Below, one piece after another: positions 45,122 through 54,658 of a stretch of DNA of 64,000 bases. The stretch's first letter is position 1. The number at the start of each line of letters is the position of its first letter. The translations under genes were made by a program, and so were the position numbers. The notes beneath the pieces were generated by a model. It had not been told where the DNA came from. It saw only the letters and a program-made list of their open reading frames with translations, and made no database searches. Source of the DNA: an uncultured Bacteroidales bacterium (lineage in GTDB: Bacteria; Bacteroidota; Bacteroidia; Bacteroidales; UBA932); the NCBI GenBank assembly GCA_944326245.1, contig CALVDF010000014.1, positions 1 to 64,000 on the forward strand, read 5' to 3'.

Positions 45122-46460
45122 TGCTCCGATTTTTCTTGATAAAGTTCAACAATAATATGACACCTACCACACTTGCCAGGAAGTCCGAAACCATGAAGCT
45201 TACCCACACACCGGCTATGTCGAAAAACAAAGGCAGTATCCACAGGCAAGGTATAAGGAATATCAACTGACGGGACAAGGACAGGAATATGGCCTGCTTC
45301 GGTTTGCCTATACTCTGGAAAAAATTGCCGATGACCATGGACAATGATACCACAGGGAACATTCCTACCACCAGACGCATGCCCTTTACCGACTTTTCCA
45401 TCAACTCAGGATCATCCGTAAAGATGGCAACCACAACTCCCGGGAAAAGTTCTCCGATCAGAAATCCGATTGTCAGCACAACCGTGGCGTACATCAATGT
45501 CTTCTTGAGCACCTGATAGACTCTTGACATCTGCCGGGCCCCGTAATTATAACCGGCAATAGGCTGCATCCCCTGAGTCAGACCGGACACTATCATGATG
45601 AATACAAACGATATGCGGTTGACTATACCGTAAGCCCCGATGGCCAGGTCGCCTCCATAGGTCTTGAGTCTCATATTGATGATGATGACCACGAAACAGG
45701 CCACGAAATTCATCAGGAACGGTGCAAGACCGATTACTATCGAGTCCTTGACGATCCTGTGGTCCAGACGGAATATGCCCTTCTCGAAATGGATGAGTTC
45801 CCGTTTGTCGCAGAACCACACAGCAACCAGTACCAGAGCCACAATCTGCGCAAGAATGGTTGCCACTGCCGCCCCCCTGATACCCATGTCAAAGGAAAAT
45901 ATGAACAGGGGGTCAAGGGCCGCATTGAGCAGCACAGTCATTATGGTGGCTGCCATAGCCTTTTTGGGATGTCCGACTGAACGCATCAGGGAGTTCAGGC
46001 CGAAATATATATGCGTAACGACATTGCCTGCCAGAATTATCTGCATATACTCACGTGCATAGGAGATGGTGTTTTCACTGGCTCCGAAGAAATAAAGTAT
46101 GGGCTCCAGGAACACCAGCGCGACAATTGTAAATGCCAGACCGATCAGAAAGTTCAGGACTACCACATTGCCCAGAACCTTCTTGGCCATGTCATAGTTT
46201 TTCTGTCCGAGCAGCATGGACGCCATAGTGGAAGCTCCCACACCGACCAGTGTGCCGAAAGCGGCTGCGAGGTTCATGAAAGGAAAAGTCAGGGCCAGTC
46301 CGGAGATGGCATACGGCCCGACACCATGCCCGATAAATATGGCGTCCACCATGTTGTACAGGGATGCTGCCGTCATGGCTATAATCGCCGGGACTGCATA
46401 CTGCTTCAGAAGTTTAGGGATCCTCTCGGTCCCAAGCTCAGTAGGAACTCTTGCATTCAT
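45102..46460 (-). CDS. MATE family efflux transporter
   Basis: A 452-residue protein with twelve predicted membrane segments. The first contains PAIIAMTAASLYNMVDAIFIGHGVG, and an equivalent glycine-rich segment opens the second half (ASAVTHIYFGLN region). MATE proteins expel cationic drugs and metabolites with Na+ or H+. The substrate is unknown. It has a -7 box (TAATTTTG, minus strand, 46465-46472) only a few bases from the ATG and shares a 20-base overlap with the cytidylate-kinase-like gene. Confidence 0.9.
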   Translation of the reverse strand: MNARVPTELGTERIPKLLKQYAVPAIIAMTAASLYNMVDAIFIGHGVGPYAISGLALTFPFMNLAAAFGTLVGVGASTMASMLLGQKNYDMAKKVLGNVVVLNFLIGLAFTIVALVFLEPILYFFGASENTISYAREYMQIILAGNVVTHIYFGLNSLMRSVGHPKKAMAATIMTVLLNAALDPLFIFSFDMGIRGAAVATILAQIVALVLVAVWFCDKRELIHFEKGIFRLDHRIVKDSIVIGLAPFLMNFVACFVVIIINMRLKTYGGDLAIGAYGIVNRISFVFIMIVSGLTQGMQPIAGYNYGARQMSRVYQVLKKTLMYATVVLTIGFLIGELFPGVVVAIFTDDPELMEKSVKGMRLVVGMFPVVSLSMVIGNFFQSIGKPKQAIFLSLSRQLIFLIPCLWILPLFFDIAGVWVSFMVSDFLASVVGVILLLNFIKKNRSNEELQS

Positions 46461-46464
46461 GGTG

Positions 46465-46472
46465 CAAAATTA
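46465..46472 (-). promoter_or_regulatory. Possible promoter (-7 box) of the MATE gene
   Basis: TAATTTTG on the minus strand, five bases from the ATG. The predicted transcript would be nearly leaderless. The -33 element is unclear. Confidence 0.4.
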
Positions 46473-46481
46473 CATAAATCC

Positions 46482-46514
46482 ATTGCACATTTCCCAGCAA
46501 AAGCAATAATTTTG
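46482..46514 (+). promoter_or_regulatory. Promoter of the cstA gene
   Basis: ATTG at 46482-46485, 21 bases, then TAATTTTG at 46507-46514. The -7 box is exact and the -33 has one mismatch. The start would be near 46519, about 31 bases before the ATG. Confidence 0.5.
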
Positions 46515-46549
46515 CATTTTTGAATTTCAAATAATCAAACCCTAAACCG

Positions 46550-48004
46550 ATGATAACTTTTATTGTGTGCATCGCAATCCTGATAACAGGTTACTTTACC
46601 TACGGGAAATTTATCGAAAAATTCTTCGGAGTATCGTCCGACAGGCCGACCCCGGCAAAGAAACTTGCTGACGGAGTGGACTATCAGGAGATGAAACCAT
46701 GGCGCATCTTCATCATCCAGTTCCTCAACATAGCCGGTCTCGGACCTATATTCGGAGCCATACTCGGTGCAGCCTACGGTCCTGTTGCATATATCTGGAT
46801 CGTTCTCGGCTGCATATTTATGGGTGCCGCCCACGATTTCTTTTCAGGCATGCTGTCGGTACGCAATGACGGAATGAGCCTGCCGGACATGGTCAGCAAG
46901 TATCTCGGTTCCGGTGTCAGGAAGTTTCTGGTATTTTTCTCAGCCTTCATCCTGATAGCTGTAGGAGTATCGTTCGTTACAGGTCCGGCGGACCTGCTGC
47001 ATACCCTTACAGGATGGGACAAGCGCATCTGGCTCTACATTGTATTTGCATACTACATCGTAGCCACATTGCTTCCGGTCGACAAAATTATCGGCAAGCT
47101 GTATCCTGTTTTCGGTGCCATTCTCCTGTTCATGGCCATCGCCATTGCCGGAGTCATGCTCATCAAAGGTTTCTCCGGCGAGCTGGAACTGACAGAACTG
47201 TCAATCGGCAGTATACGCAATTTCCACAGCAACCCGGACACCAATATCCTCATCCCCATGCTGTTCGTTGTAATCTCCTGCGGAGCCATCTCAGGATTCC
47301 ACTCCACACAGAGCCCCATCATGGCCCGATGCATCGGCAACGAGAAGTACGGACGTCCCATATTCTACGGAGCAATGATCGCTGAAGGTATAGTGGCAAT
47401 GATATGGGCCACGGCTGCCATAGCATATTTCGGAGGGCCCGAAGGTCTCAACGCAGCAGCCGACGCCGGGAAGACCCCGGCCATCATGGTTGATGAGATA
47501 TGCCAGTCCTGGCTCGGACGGCTTGGCGCGGTAATTGCCATCCTTGGAGTAGTAGTATGCCCTATAACATCCGGCGACACTGCATTCCGCAGTCTGCGAC
47601 TTACCATAGGGGATGCCCTTAAATTCAACCAGAAGCCCCTACGCAACCGACTGGCAGTTGCCGTCCCCATCTTTGCCGTGGCATTTATTCTTTGCAAGGT
47701 AGATTTCTCCACCATATGGAAATATGTCGGCATCGGAAATCAGGTACTGGCGACGATAGTCACATGGACTGCAGCAGCCTACCTGGTGAGGGCCGGGAAA
47801 AACCATCTGCCGATGTCCCTGCCGGCCACATTCCTGACATTTGTCTGCGTATGCTATTTTATGATAGCCCCCTATAATGTAGGAGGGCTGTTCCTGCCGG
47901 CAACCATAAGTTACCTGACCGGAACAGCCGCTGCCTTGGGTCTGTTCATATTCTTCCTGACAAGAGCCAGGAAGATACGTAAAGAGAAAATCAGTATTTC
48001 CTGA
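46550..48004 (+). CDS. cstA: CstA-family carbon starvation/pyruvate transporter
   Basis: A 484-residue membrane protein with about 13 hydrophobic segments. Conserved segments include FLNIAGLGPIFGAILGAAYG, VISCGAISGFHSTQSP and a glycine-rich loop GNEKYGRPIFYG. CstA and its relatives import pyruvate or peptides under nutrient limitation. It is shorter than E. coli CstA (about 700 residues), like other Bacteroidetes members. Its 3' end overlaps the convergent buk gene by 14 bases. Confidence 0.88.
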   Translation: MITFIVCIAILITGYFTYGKFIEKFFGVSSDRPTPAKKLADGVDYQEMKPWRIFIIQFLNIAGLGPIFGAILGAAYGPVAYIWIVLGCIFMGAAHDFFSGMLSVRNDGMSLPDMVSKYLGSGVRKFLVFFSAFILIAVGVSFVTGPADLLHTLTGWDKRIWLYIVFAYYIVATLLPVDKIIGKLYPVFGAILLFMAIAIAGVMLIKGFSGELELTELSIGSIRNFHSNPDTNILIPMLFVVISCGAISGFHSTQSPIMARCIGNEKYGRPIFYGAMIAEGIVAMIWATAAIAYFGGPEGLNAAADAGKTPAIMVDEICQSWLGRLGAVIAILGVVVCPITSGDTAFRSLRLTIGDALKFNQKPLRNRLAVAVPIFAVAFILCKVDFSTIWKYVGIGNQVLATIVTWTAAAYLVRAGKNHLPMSLPATFLTFVCVCYFMIAPYNVGGLFLPATISYLTGTAAALGLFIFFLTRARKIRKEKISIS

Positions 48005-49058
48005 CTTCTTCGCGTCCTTCCATTACCGCGAGGGCATTGCCTGCCAACGCACCCATCTCATCCTCACCGGGATATACTTTGACCGGAGCGATAAACGATA
48101 CCATATCGGATATCTGCTTCATCAGCTCCTTGCCGTATGCGATACCGCCTGTCAGAAGGATGGCATCCACCTTTCCGGAAAGAGCCGCAGCCATACCTCC
48201 TATGGCCTTGGCCACGTTGTAGGCAAACGCATCGGAAATCAGTTTTGCCTTGGCATCTCCTTCCGCAACACGGTCTTCCACTTCCTTGAAGGAATTGGTT
48301 CCCAGATGCGCCACAATACCTCCCTTGCCTGAAATCATCTTCTTCATCTCGGCAAGCGTATACTTGCCGCTGAAGCATGCATCAGCCACCTGCATGGCCG
48401 AAAGGCCACCGGTGCGCTCAGGACTGAAAGGGCCCTCTCCGAACAGTGCATTGTTGACATCCACTACCCTGCCGCCGCTATGCGCGCCTACGGAGACACC
48501 GCCGCCCAGATGGGCAACTATCAGATTGAGGTCCGCATAATCGCATCCCGACTCACGTGCATAGAGCTTGGCTATGGCCTTGTGGTTGAGTGCATGGAAA
48601 ATGGATATCTTAGGGAACAGCGGATGGCCGCTGACACGGGCCACATCGGAAAGCTCGTCCACTACTACCGGATCAGCGATGAAGGCTCGGCATCCGTCTG
48701 TCCTGTCTGCAATCTTCTTGGCAAGGATGCCGCCCAGATTGCTGGCGTGCTCACCGTAACATGCCGAGGAAAGGTCTGCAAGCATGGCGTCATTGACCTC
48801 ATACACGCCTGAGGATATGGGACGGAGCAGACCTCCGCGTCCGACAATCACTTTAATGCCCTTAAGATTGATACCGCTCTCATCCAGTGCCGCCAAAATG
48901 GTCTTTTCCCTGAAATCAAGCTGGTCGATAACACTCTCGTACTGGGATATCTCTTCGGACGAATGCCTGAGAGTCTTGGTAAATACTTCTTTTTCCCCCT
49001 CGAAAAGAGCAATTTTGGTAGAAGTGGAACCGGGGTTTATTGCCAATATATATGCCAT
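47991..49058 (-). CDS. buk: Butyrate kinase
   Basis: A 355-residue acetokinase-family enzyme. It begins YILAINPGSTSTKIALFEG, the first phosphate-binding strand, and has AHLGGGVSVGAHSGGRVVDV in the adenosine region. At this length and in the buk context (next to ptb) butyrate kinase fits better than acetate kinase, which here is a separate 402-residue gene. It produces ATP from butyryl phosphate. It follows ptb by 12 bases. Confidence 0.9.
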   Translation of the reverse strand: MAYILAINPGSTSTKIALFEGEKEVFTKTLRHSSEEISQYESVIDQLDFREKTILAALDESGINLKGIKVIVGRGGLLRPISSGVYEVNDAMLADLSSACYGEHASNLGGILAKKIADRTDGCRAFIADPVVVDELSDVARVSGHPLFPKISIFHALNHKAIAKLYARESGCDYADLNLIVAHLGGGVSVGAHSGGRVVDVNNALFGEGPFSPERTGGLSAMQVADACFSGKYTLAEMKKMISGKGGIVAHLGTNSFKEVEDRVAEGDAKAKLISDAFAYNVAKAIGGMAAALSGKVDAILLTGGIAYGKELMKQISDMVSFIAPVKVYPGEDEMGALAGNALAVMEGREEVRKY

Positions 49059-49070
49059 GTCTGTCCGGTT

Positions 49071-49976
49071 CTATTTCGCTGTGAGTGCTGCCAGAGCTAT
49101 TGAGTTCAACTTGGTCTCGATACTGTCGGCACGGCTGGAGAGCACGCAAGGAGCCATGGCTCCTGCTACGATGGCAGCCTGTTTTACGCCCTTGCAGAGC
49201 TGTGAGTTGACCTTGTAGAATGTGTTGGCCGATTCGATGTTGGGGAAGAGAAGGCAATCCGCATCACCTGCGACAGGGCTGACAAGCTTCTTGATCTCCA
49301 CGGCTTCCTTGGAAATGGCCACATCAAGTGCAAGAGGACCGTCACCTACACATCCGGGGATCTGTCCGCGGTCTATCATCTTCGAAATGATGGCTGCATC
49401 GACGCAGGCCTGCATACCGGGCAGCATCTGCTCCGTAGCGGCAAGAAGAGCTACCTTAGGCTTCTCTATCTGAAGAGCCTTTGCCGTATTGACCAGATAT
49501 TTTACGATAGCGACTTTCTGATTGAGGTCAGGAAGAGGTATGACGGCCATATCTCCCAATACGATAAGCTTGTGGTAATTGGGGTTGCCCAGTACGCACA
49601 CGTGGCTGAGCACGGCCTTCGGGGGAAGAAGGCCTTTTTCCTTGTTGAGGATTCCCCTCATGTACTTGTCCGTAGAGCAGAGACCCTTCATCAGGATGTC
49701 GCCCTGGCCTTCACGGACCATGAGCACTGCCTGGGCTATGGATGCCAGCTCGTTGTCGTTGTTGATGATGGTAAATGAAGCAGGATCTATTTTCTCTGCC
49801 TCGCATACCTTCTTGATCATGTTGATGTCACCGACCAGAGTAGCATCAACGATTCCGAGCTCCACTGCCTTATGTGCAGCTGTGATTGTGTGGTCATCCA
49901 CGGCCCAAGCCGCGATAAGACGTTTTTTGGATTTAGAGCGGAGAATCTCGTAAATCTGTTCAAAACTTGTAATCAT
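49071..49976 (-). CDS. ptb: Phosphate butyryltransferase (phosphotransbutyrylase)
   Basis: A 301-residue phosphate acyltransferase (PTA/PTB family). VGDINMIKKVCEAEKIDP, LGDMAVIPLPDLNQK and LFPNIESANTFYKV are visible core motifs. It converts butyryl-CoA and phosphate to butyryl phosphate for Buk; it may also accept acetyl-CoA, which matters because no pta gene lies beside ackA in this window. It stands between ackA (47-base gap) and buk. Confidence 0.88.
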   Translation of the reverse strand: MITSFEQIYEILRSKSKKRLIAAWAVDDHTITAAHKAVELGIVDATLVGDINMIKKVCEAEKIDPASFTIINNDNELASIAQAVLMVREGQGDILMKGLCSTDKYMRGILNKEKGLLPPKAVLSHVCVLGNPNYHKLIVLGDMAVIPLPDLNQKVAIVKYLVNTAKALQIEKPKVALLAATEQMLPGMQACVDAAIISKMIDRGQIPGCVGDGPLALDVAISKEAVEIKKLVSPVAGDADCLLFPNIESANTFYKVNSQLCKGVKQAAIVAGAMAPCVLSSRADSIETKLNSIALAALTAK

Positions 49977-50023
49977 GTTGTTGGTTTTTAATTGTTATAC
50001 ACGTCAGTATTTTGTCTGATACA

Positions 50024-51232
50024 TTATTTGCGCACAAGATCCATGGTGTCGCGGGCGATTACCAGCTCTTCGTTCGTGGCAAGGGTCATGACCTTTACTT
50101 TTGACGAAGGCTTTGTCAGCAGCTTGTCCTCACCGCGTACTCCACGGTTGGCCTCAGGGTCAAACTCGACGCCGAGATAGCCGAGAGTACGGCAGATCTC
50201 CTCACGTGCCTCCGCATCGTTTTCACCGATACCGCCTGTGAATACTATCACGTCAAGTCCTCCCATCACCGCACTGTATGCTCCTATATATTTACGGACA
50301 CTATGATAAAACATGTTGAGAGCCAGACCGGCGCGATAATTGCCCTCATTGCGGGCATTCACTATGTCACGGCAGTCGGATGAAACCCCGGAAACACCGA
50401 GGAACCCGCTTTTCTTGTTGAGGAAATTGGTAATGCCGTTTACATCAAGATGTTCCTTCTGCTGAAGATATGTCACTACTCCGGCGTCTATATTGCCGCA
50501 CCTCGTACCCATCACGACACCCTCTACAGGAGTGAAACCCATGGATGTATCCACTGATTTACCGTTCAGTACCGCCGTTACCGATCCGCCGTTGCCGAGG
50601 TGGCAGGTAACGATTTTGGAGTTCTCAATATCCATACCGAGAATTGCGCATGCCTTCTGGGCTACAAACTTATGGCTGGTACCATGGAATCCGTAGCGGC
50701 GGATCCTGTAGTTTTCGTAGCACTCGTATGGAATTGCGTACATATAAGCATAGTCCGGCATGGTCTGATGGAACGATGTGTCGAATACTGCAACCTGCGG
50801 AACATCAGGAAGAAGGGTCTTGACGGCACGGATACCGAGAAGATTGGCAGGATTGTGCAGGGGAGCCAGCTCGCAGAGACTCTCAATACCTTCGATCACC
50901 TTGTCATCTACAATGCATGACTTGGGGAACAGCTCGCCACCGTGTGCCACACGGTGACCTACAGCCTGAATCTCGTCAAGAGACTTCAAAACGCCGCACT
51001 TGGGATCTGTAAGTAGCTCAAGCACAGACTTTATACCCTCTGTATGGTCGGGTACAGGCTTGTCGATTACAACTTTTTCCTTGCCTGAGGGCCGGTGGGT
51101 AATCTCCCCTTTTTCCAGTCCTATTCTCTCTACAAGTCCCTTGGCCAGAAGGGAATAGTTATTGGCGTCCTGCATATTGAGGACCTGATACTTCAGCGAA
51201 GAGCTTCCGCAGTTGATCACCAGTACAATCAT
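50024..51232 (-). CDS. ackA: Acetate kinase
   Basis: A 402-residue ASKHA-fold kinase, the normal length for AckA. It begins VLVINCGSSSLKYQVLNM, with GFHGTSHKFVAQ, the PVEGVVMGTRCGNIDAG ATP/Mg2+ loop and VFTGGIGENDAEAREE. It makes ATP from acetyl phosphate during fermentation. It opens an operon with ptb and buk and has its own promoter at 51272-51304. Confidence 0.95.
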   Translation of the reverse strand: MIVLVINCGSSSLKYQVLNMQDANNYSLLAKGLVERIGLEKGEITHRPSGKEKVVIDKPVPDHTEGIKSVLELLTDPKCGVLKSLDEIQAVGHRVAHGGELFPKSCIVDDKVIEGIESLCELAPLHNPANLLGIRAVKTLLPDVPQVAVFDTSFHQTMPDYAYMYAIPYECYENYRIRRYGFHGTSHKFVAQKACAILGMDIENSKIVTCHLGNGGSVTAVLNGKSVDTSMGFTPVEGVVMGTRCGNIDAGVVTYLQQKEHLDVNGITNFLNKKSGFLGVSGVSSDCRDIVNARNEGNYRAGLALNMFYHSVRKYIGAYSAVMGGLDVIVFTGGIGENDAEAREEICRTLGYLGVEFDPEANRGVRGEDKLLTKPSSKVKVMTLATNEELVIARDTMDLVRK

Positions 51233-51271
51233 AGTTTTATTTTTTTGTTAAAAAATATTCAATCAATCATG

Positions 51272-51304
51272 CAAAGTTAAACATAAAATAGGAATTTCCC
51301 TAAA
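51272..51304 (-). promoter_or_regulatory. Promoter of ackA
   Basis: TAACTTTG on the minus strand at 51272-51279, with TTTA (51301-51304) 21 bases upstream as a one-mismatch -33 element. The start would be near 51267, about 34 bases before the ATG. Confidence 0.5.
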
Positions 51305-51347
51305 GAATTATTACCTTGCGTCGAAATAGATCTTCAGTGAAGAAGGC

Positions 51348-52739
51348 ATGAGGAGGGAGCTTTATCTTTTTGCAGCAGCGCTGCTCTTCGTATCCGGCAA
51401 CCTGACAGCCGGATACATCTGCGACCGCACAGCCGGTACGCCCGGTTCCTTGGCGGCAGCAGCCATAGTACTGACATGCATAACTGCATCAGTCGTCATC
51501 ATGGTTTCAAGCCGTAAGCTTCAGGTTTCCCGTCTCCTGTTTTTTCCGCTGCTTGGAGCGACCGGAGCGGCAACGCACGACTTCTTCCGTCCAGGCCCCG
51601 AAACCTCCATCCTTCAGGAAAGCCGCAGCGCAACACTGACCGGCATCATCTCCGAAGGCGGCCGGTCATCATCCGGGAAGCCGTTTCTGGAAGTGGAACT
51701 GGGACCGGAAAAAACCATCATCTACAACATCCCTGAGGATATGGAATGGACGCCAGGAGACACATTGGCCGCTACAGGTCTCAGGTGCTCCAGGGTAGAA
51801 AACTTCACTCCAGATTTTGACTACCGCCGGTGGATGGAGAAACGGACGGTATTCTTCACCTGCCTTTGCAATTCCAGCACGAAGCTGACAATAAAGACAT
51901 CTGACCGCACTCCACTACGCTGCCTCCCGGCCAGGCTGAGGAAGGGCTTCTCAGAAGCAGTGGACAGCGCCCTTCAGGGCAAGGATATGGCAGACACAAG
52001 AGCTGTAGTCAAGGCCCTGGCTTACGGCTACCAGGACGAAATCCCGGAAGAGATAGAAGACAGTTTCAGGCAAAGCGGAGCAATACATCTGCTGGCACTT
52101 TCCGGAATGCACCTGGGACTCCTGTACGGCATACTGTCATGGCTGCTGAGGGCGGCCGGCAATTCAATTGCAGTCCGCAAGATAAAATCGGTCGTCATAA
52201 TATCGGTCCTGTGGGCTTTCACAATATTTACAGGATGCGGGGTATCCATACTGCGGGCCGCAGTAATGTTCACCGTATACGAAGCCGGAGCACTGGCCGG
52301 AAGGGACAGAAGCGGGATCAATTCCATGTCCATCAGCGCCATCATCATCACCGTAGCAGATCCTGACGCACCTTCCGGCATCAGCTTTCAGCTCTCCTAT
52401 GCGGCCATGACCGCCATATTCCTCATATACCCGCACCTGCACTCCCTCATACCCGTCCGCCGTAAAATTTTCCGCAGCATCACGGACCTGTGTTCCATGA
52501 CCGTTGCCTGCCAGATAACTACCGCACCTATTATATATCTGCACTTCGGGACTTTCGCCTTTTTCTCCCTTCTGGCCAATCTGCTGTGTTCTCCGTTGAT
52601 CACTGTCGTCATGGCCTTGATTCCATGCGCGTTCGCGGCACCTTGGTTCGGCGGGGGAACGGTCAGCTCAATCACGTGGGCAATATCGTTCCTTATAAAA
52701 ACTTTTATAGATATAAACACGGTTATCAGCCACTTATAG
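51348..52739 (+). CDS. ComEC/Rec2-like competence membrane protein, short form
   Basis: A 463-residue protein. The N-terminal DUF4131-like beta domain lies between the first membrane segments, and the Competence domain (LSGMHLGLLYGILSW, FTGCGVSILRAAVMFTVYEAG) with about six or seven further segments fills the remainder. The C-terminal metallo-beta-lactamase-like domain of full ComEC is missing, and the frame ends cleanly without a downstream continuation. It could work in DNA uptake with a separate nuclease, or do something else. It is divergent from ackA. Confidence 0.78.
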   Translation: MRRELYLFAAALLFVSGNLTAGYICDRTAGTPGSLAAAAIVLTCITASVVIMVSSRKLQVSRLLFFPLLGATGAATHDFFRPGPETSILQESRSATLTGIISEGGRSSSGKPFLEVELGPEKTIIYNIPEDMEWTPGDTLAATGLRCSRVENFTPDFDYRRWMEKRTVFFTCLCNSSTKLTIKTSDRTPLRCLPARLRKGFSEAVDSALQGKDMADTRAVVKALAYGYQDEIPEEIEDSFRQSGAIHLLALSGMHLGLLYGILSWLLRAAGNSIAVRKIKSVVIISVLWAFTIFTGCGVSILRAAVMFTVYEAGALAGRDRSGINSMSISAIIITVADPDAPSGISFQLSYAAMTAIFLIYPHLHSLIPVRRKIFRSITDLCSMTVACQITTAPIIYLHFGTFAFFSLLANLLCSPLITVVMALIPCAFAAPWFGGGTVSSITWAISFLIKTFIDINTVISHL

Positions 52740-52792
52740 AAACGTGTAAAAAATGGACAAAATTTTATTGTAAAATTTCCGAAAAGGTAAAG

Positions 52793-52800
52793 TATATTTG
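52793..52800 (+). promoter_or_regulatory. Possible promoter (-7 box) of the PurF paralogue
   Basis: TATATTTG at 52793-52800, with ATTG (52767-52770) 22 bases upstream. The start would be near 52805, about 22 bases before the ATG. Confidence 0.45.
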
Positions 52801-52826
52801 CGGCCGGAATAATAAAACTACTACTT

Positions 52827-54263
52827 ATGGGAGGAATTTTTGGAGTCATCTCCACAAAGCAATGCAGAAATGATCTTTTCTACGGAGTAGACTATCATTC
52901 CCACCTTGGCACCCGCAGAGGCGGCATGGCAGTCTACAACGGTGACGGTATCTTCGCAAGGGATATCCACTCTCTCGAGAACTCCTACTTCAGAGTAAAA
53001 TTCGAGGATGACCTGTACAAGTATACAGGCAATCTTGGCATCGGAGTCATAAGTGACACGGATGCACAGCCTATTGTAGTCAACTCTCATCTGGGGCGCT
53101 TTGCCATCGTCACTGTCGGCAAGATATGCAACCTGGAAGATCTGGAGAAAGAGATGCTCTCCCAGAACAAGAACTTCACTGAGCTGAGTTCCGGCAAGAC
53201 CAATCCTACCGAACTCATCGCCCAGATCATCACCTGTTCCCCCTCTTTCGAGGAAGGCATCAAGTCAGTGCAGCAGAAAGTAAAGGGTTCATGCTCTTTC
53301 CTGATACTGACAGAAAACTGCCTGATCGCATGCCGCGATCTCTATGGCAGGACACCTCTCATCATAGCAAAAAAAGACACCGAGGAAGACAGTGAAAGGG
53401 TTCAGGCTCATGCAGTAGCCTCAGAGACATGCAGTTTCCCCAACCTTGGCTACAAGGACGAGTACATACTCGGGCCCGGTGAGGCAGTCAAAATGACGGC
53501 CGACTCACTCGAGCAGATTGTAAAGCCAGGCAAGAAGATGCAGATCTGCTCGTTCCTGTGGATCTACTACGGCTATCCGGCCAGTTCCTATGAAGGCATC
53601 AATGTAGATGAAGTCCGTTACAAACTGGGCTACAAACTTGCAAAGGAGGATGATTCGGAGATGGATACAGTATGCTCCATCCCGGACTCCGGAACATGCA
53701 TGGCCATAGGATACTCCGACGGCAAAGGAGTTCCTTTCCGCAACGGATATGTAAAATATACTCCGACATGGCCCCGCAGCTTCACTCCCAGCAGCCAGGA
53801 AAGAAGGAACCTGGTTGCAAAGATGAAACTTATCCCCAACGGAGCAATACTTCACAACCACAAGCCCGTATTCTGCGATGACTCGATAGTACGCGGCACA
53901 CAGCTGCGCAACAACGTCCGCAATCTGTACGCATACGGTGCCAAAGAAGTGCATGTACGCATCAGTTGCCCCCCTCTGGTATACCCTTGTGAATTCATCA
54001 ACTTCTCCGAGTCCCGCACACCGCTGGAGCTCATATCACGCAGGTTCATCCAGCAGAAGGAAGGCGCACATGACCGGAACCTTGGCAAATACGTACGCAA
54101 CGATACTGCAGAATATGCCGAAATGGTAGAGTACATCCGCAAGGAAGTCAATGTGGCATCACTCAAGTTCAACACTATCGAGAACCTTGTTTCTGCCATA
54201 GGACTCCCCAAGGAAATGATCTGTACACACTGTTTCGACGGAAGCAGCTACGGACACAAATAG
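52827..54263 (+). CDS. PurF-like amidophosphoribosyltransferase paralogue lacking the catalytic cysteine
   Basis: A 478-residue protein with a class II glutamine amidotransferase fold followed by a phosphoribosyltransferase domain. The PRPP-binding loop is present as FCDDSIVRGTQLRNNV. The N-terminus is MGGIFGVIS where active PurF has MCGIFG, so the nucleophilic Cys that becomes residue 1 is Gly. LGTRRGGMAVYN and GNLGIGVIS mark the rest of the GATase core. It could use free ammonia, act as a regulator, or do another phosphoribosyl transfer. A conventional purF may lie elsewhere in the genome; none is seen here. Confidence 0.85.
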   Translation: MGGIFGVISTKQCRNDLFYGVDYHSHLGTRRGGMAVYNGDGIFARDIHSLENSYFRVKFEDDLYKYTGNLGIGVISDTDAQPIVVNSHLGRFAIVTVGKICNLEDLEKEMLSQNKNFTELSSGKTNPTELIAQIITCSPSFEEGIKSVQQKVKGSCSFLILTENCLIACRDLYGRTPLIIAKKDTEEDSERVQAHAVASETCSFPNLGYKDEYILGPGEAVKMTADSLEQIVKPGKKMQICSFLWIYYGYPASSYEGINVDEVRYKLGYKLAKEDDSEMDTVCSIPDSGTCMAIGYSDGKGVPFRNGYVKYTPTWPRSFTPSSQERRNLVAKMKLIPNGAILHNHKPVFCDDSIVRGTQLRNNVRNLYAYGAKEVHVRISCPPLVYPCEFINFSESRTPLELISRRFIQQKEGAHDRNLGKYVRNDTAEYAEMVEYIRKEVNVASLKFNTIENLVSAIGLPKEMICTHCFDGSSYGHK

Positions 54264-54306
54264 GATACAGGAAGGCATTTCAGAAAACAGTTTTGTTTAT
54301 TTTTCT

Positions 54307-54336
54307 TTTGAGGTATGAATTAATTTTGTACCTTTG
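54307..54336 (+). promoter_or_regulatory. Promoter of the RRM protein gene
   Basis: TTTG (54307-54310), 18 bases, TACCTTTG (54329-54336). The -7 box is exact; the spacer is one base shorter than ideal. The start would be near 54341, about 21 bases before the ATG. Confidence 0.58.
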
Positions 54337-54361
54337 CGGGAAATATAACCAAACTGTACGC

Positions 54362-54637
54362 ATGAATATCTTTGTATCGAACCTGAATTACAGGGTAAGA
54401 AAGGAGGATCTTACATCTCTGTTTACGCCCTATGGTGAGGTTTCCTCTGCCAGAATAATTGTCAACAAGGAAACCAGAAGATCAAGAGGTTACGGATTTG
54501 TTGAAATGTCGGAAGAAGAAGGCATGAAAGCAATCGAAGCCTTGAACGGAACCGAATATATGGGGCGCACCATTACAGTTGCCGTAGGCAACGAAAAACC
54601 TCAGCCCAAAGAGAACACAGTAACAGCAACAGAGTAA
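54362..54637 (+). CDS. RNA-binding protein, single RRM
   Basis: A 91-residue protein with one RNA recognition motif: RNP2 is IFVSNLNY and RNP1 is RGYGFVEM, followed by a short polar tail. Small RRM proteins are common in Bacteroidetes and, as far as I know, act as global RNA chaperones in place of Hfq in some species. The ATG at 54362 is preferred to 54293 because the promoter lies between. It has its own terminator. Confidence 0.9.
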   Translation: MNIFVSNLNYRVRKEDLTSLFTPYGEVSSARIIVNKETRRSRGYGFVEMSEEEGMKAIEALNGTEYMGRTITVAVGNEKPQPKENTVTATE

Positions 54638-54658
54638 AGTCCCATTCATTTTCAGTTG

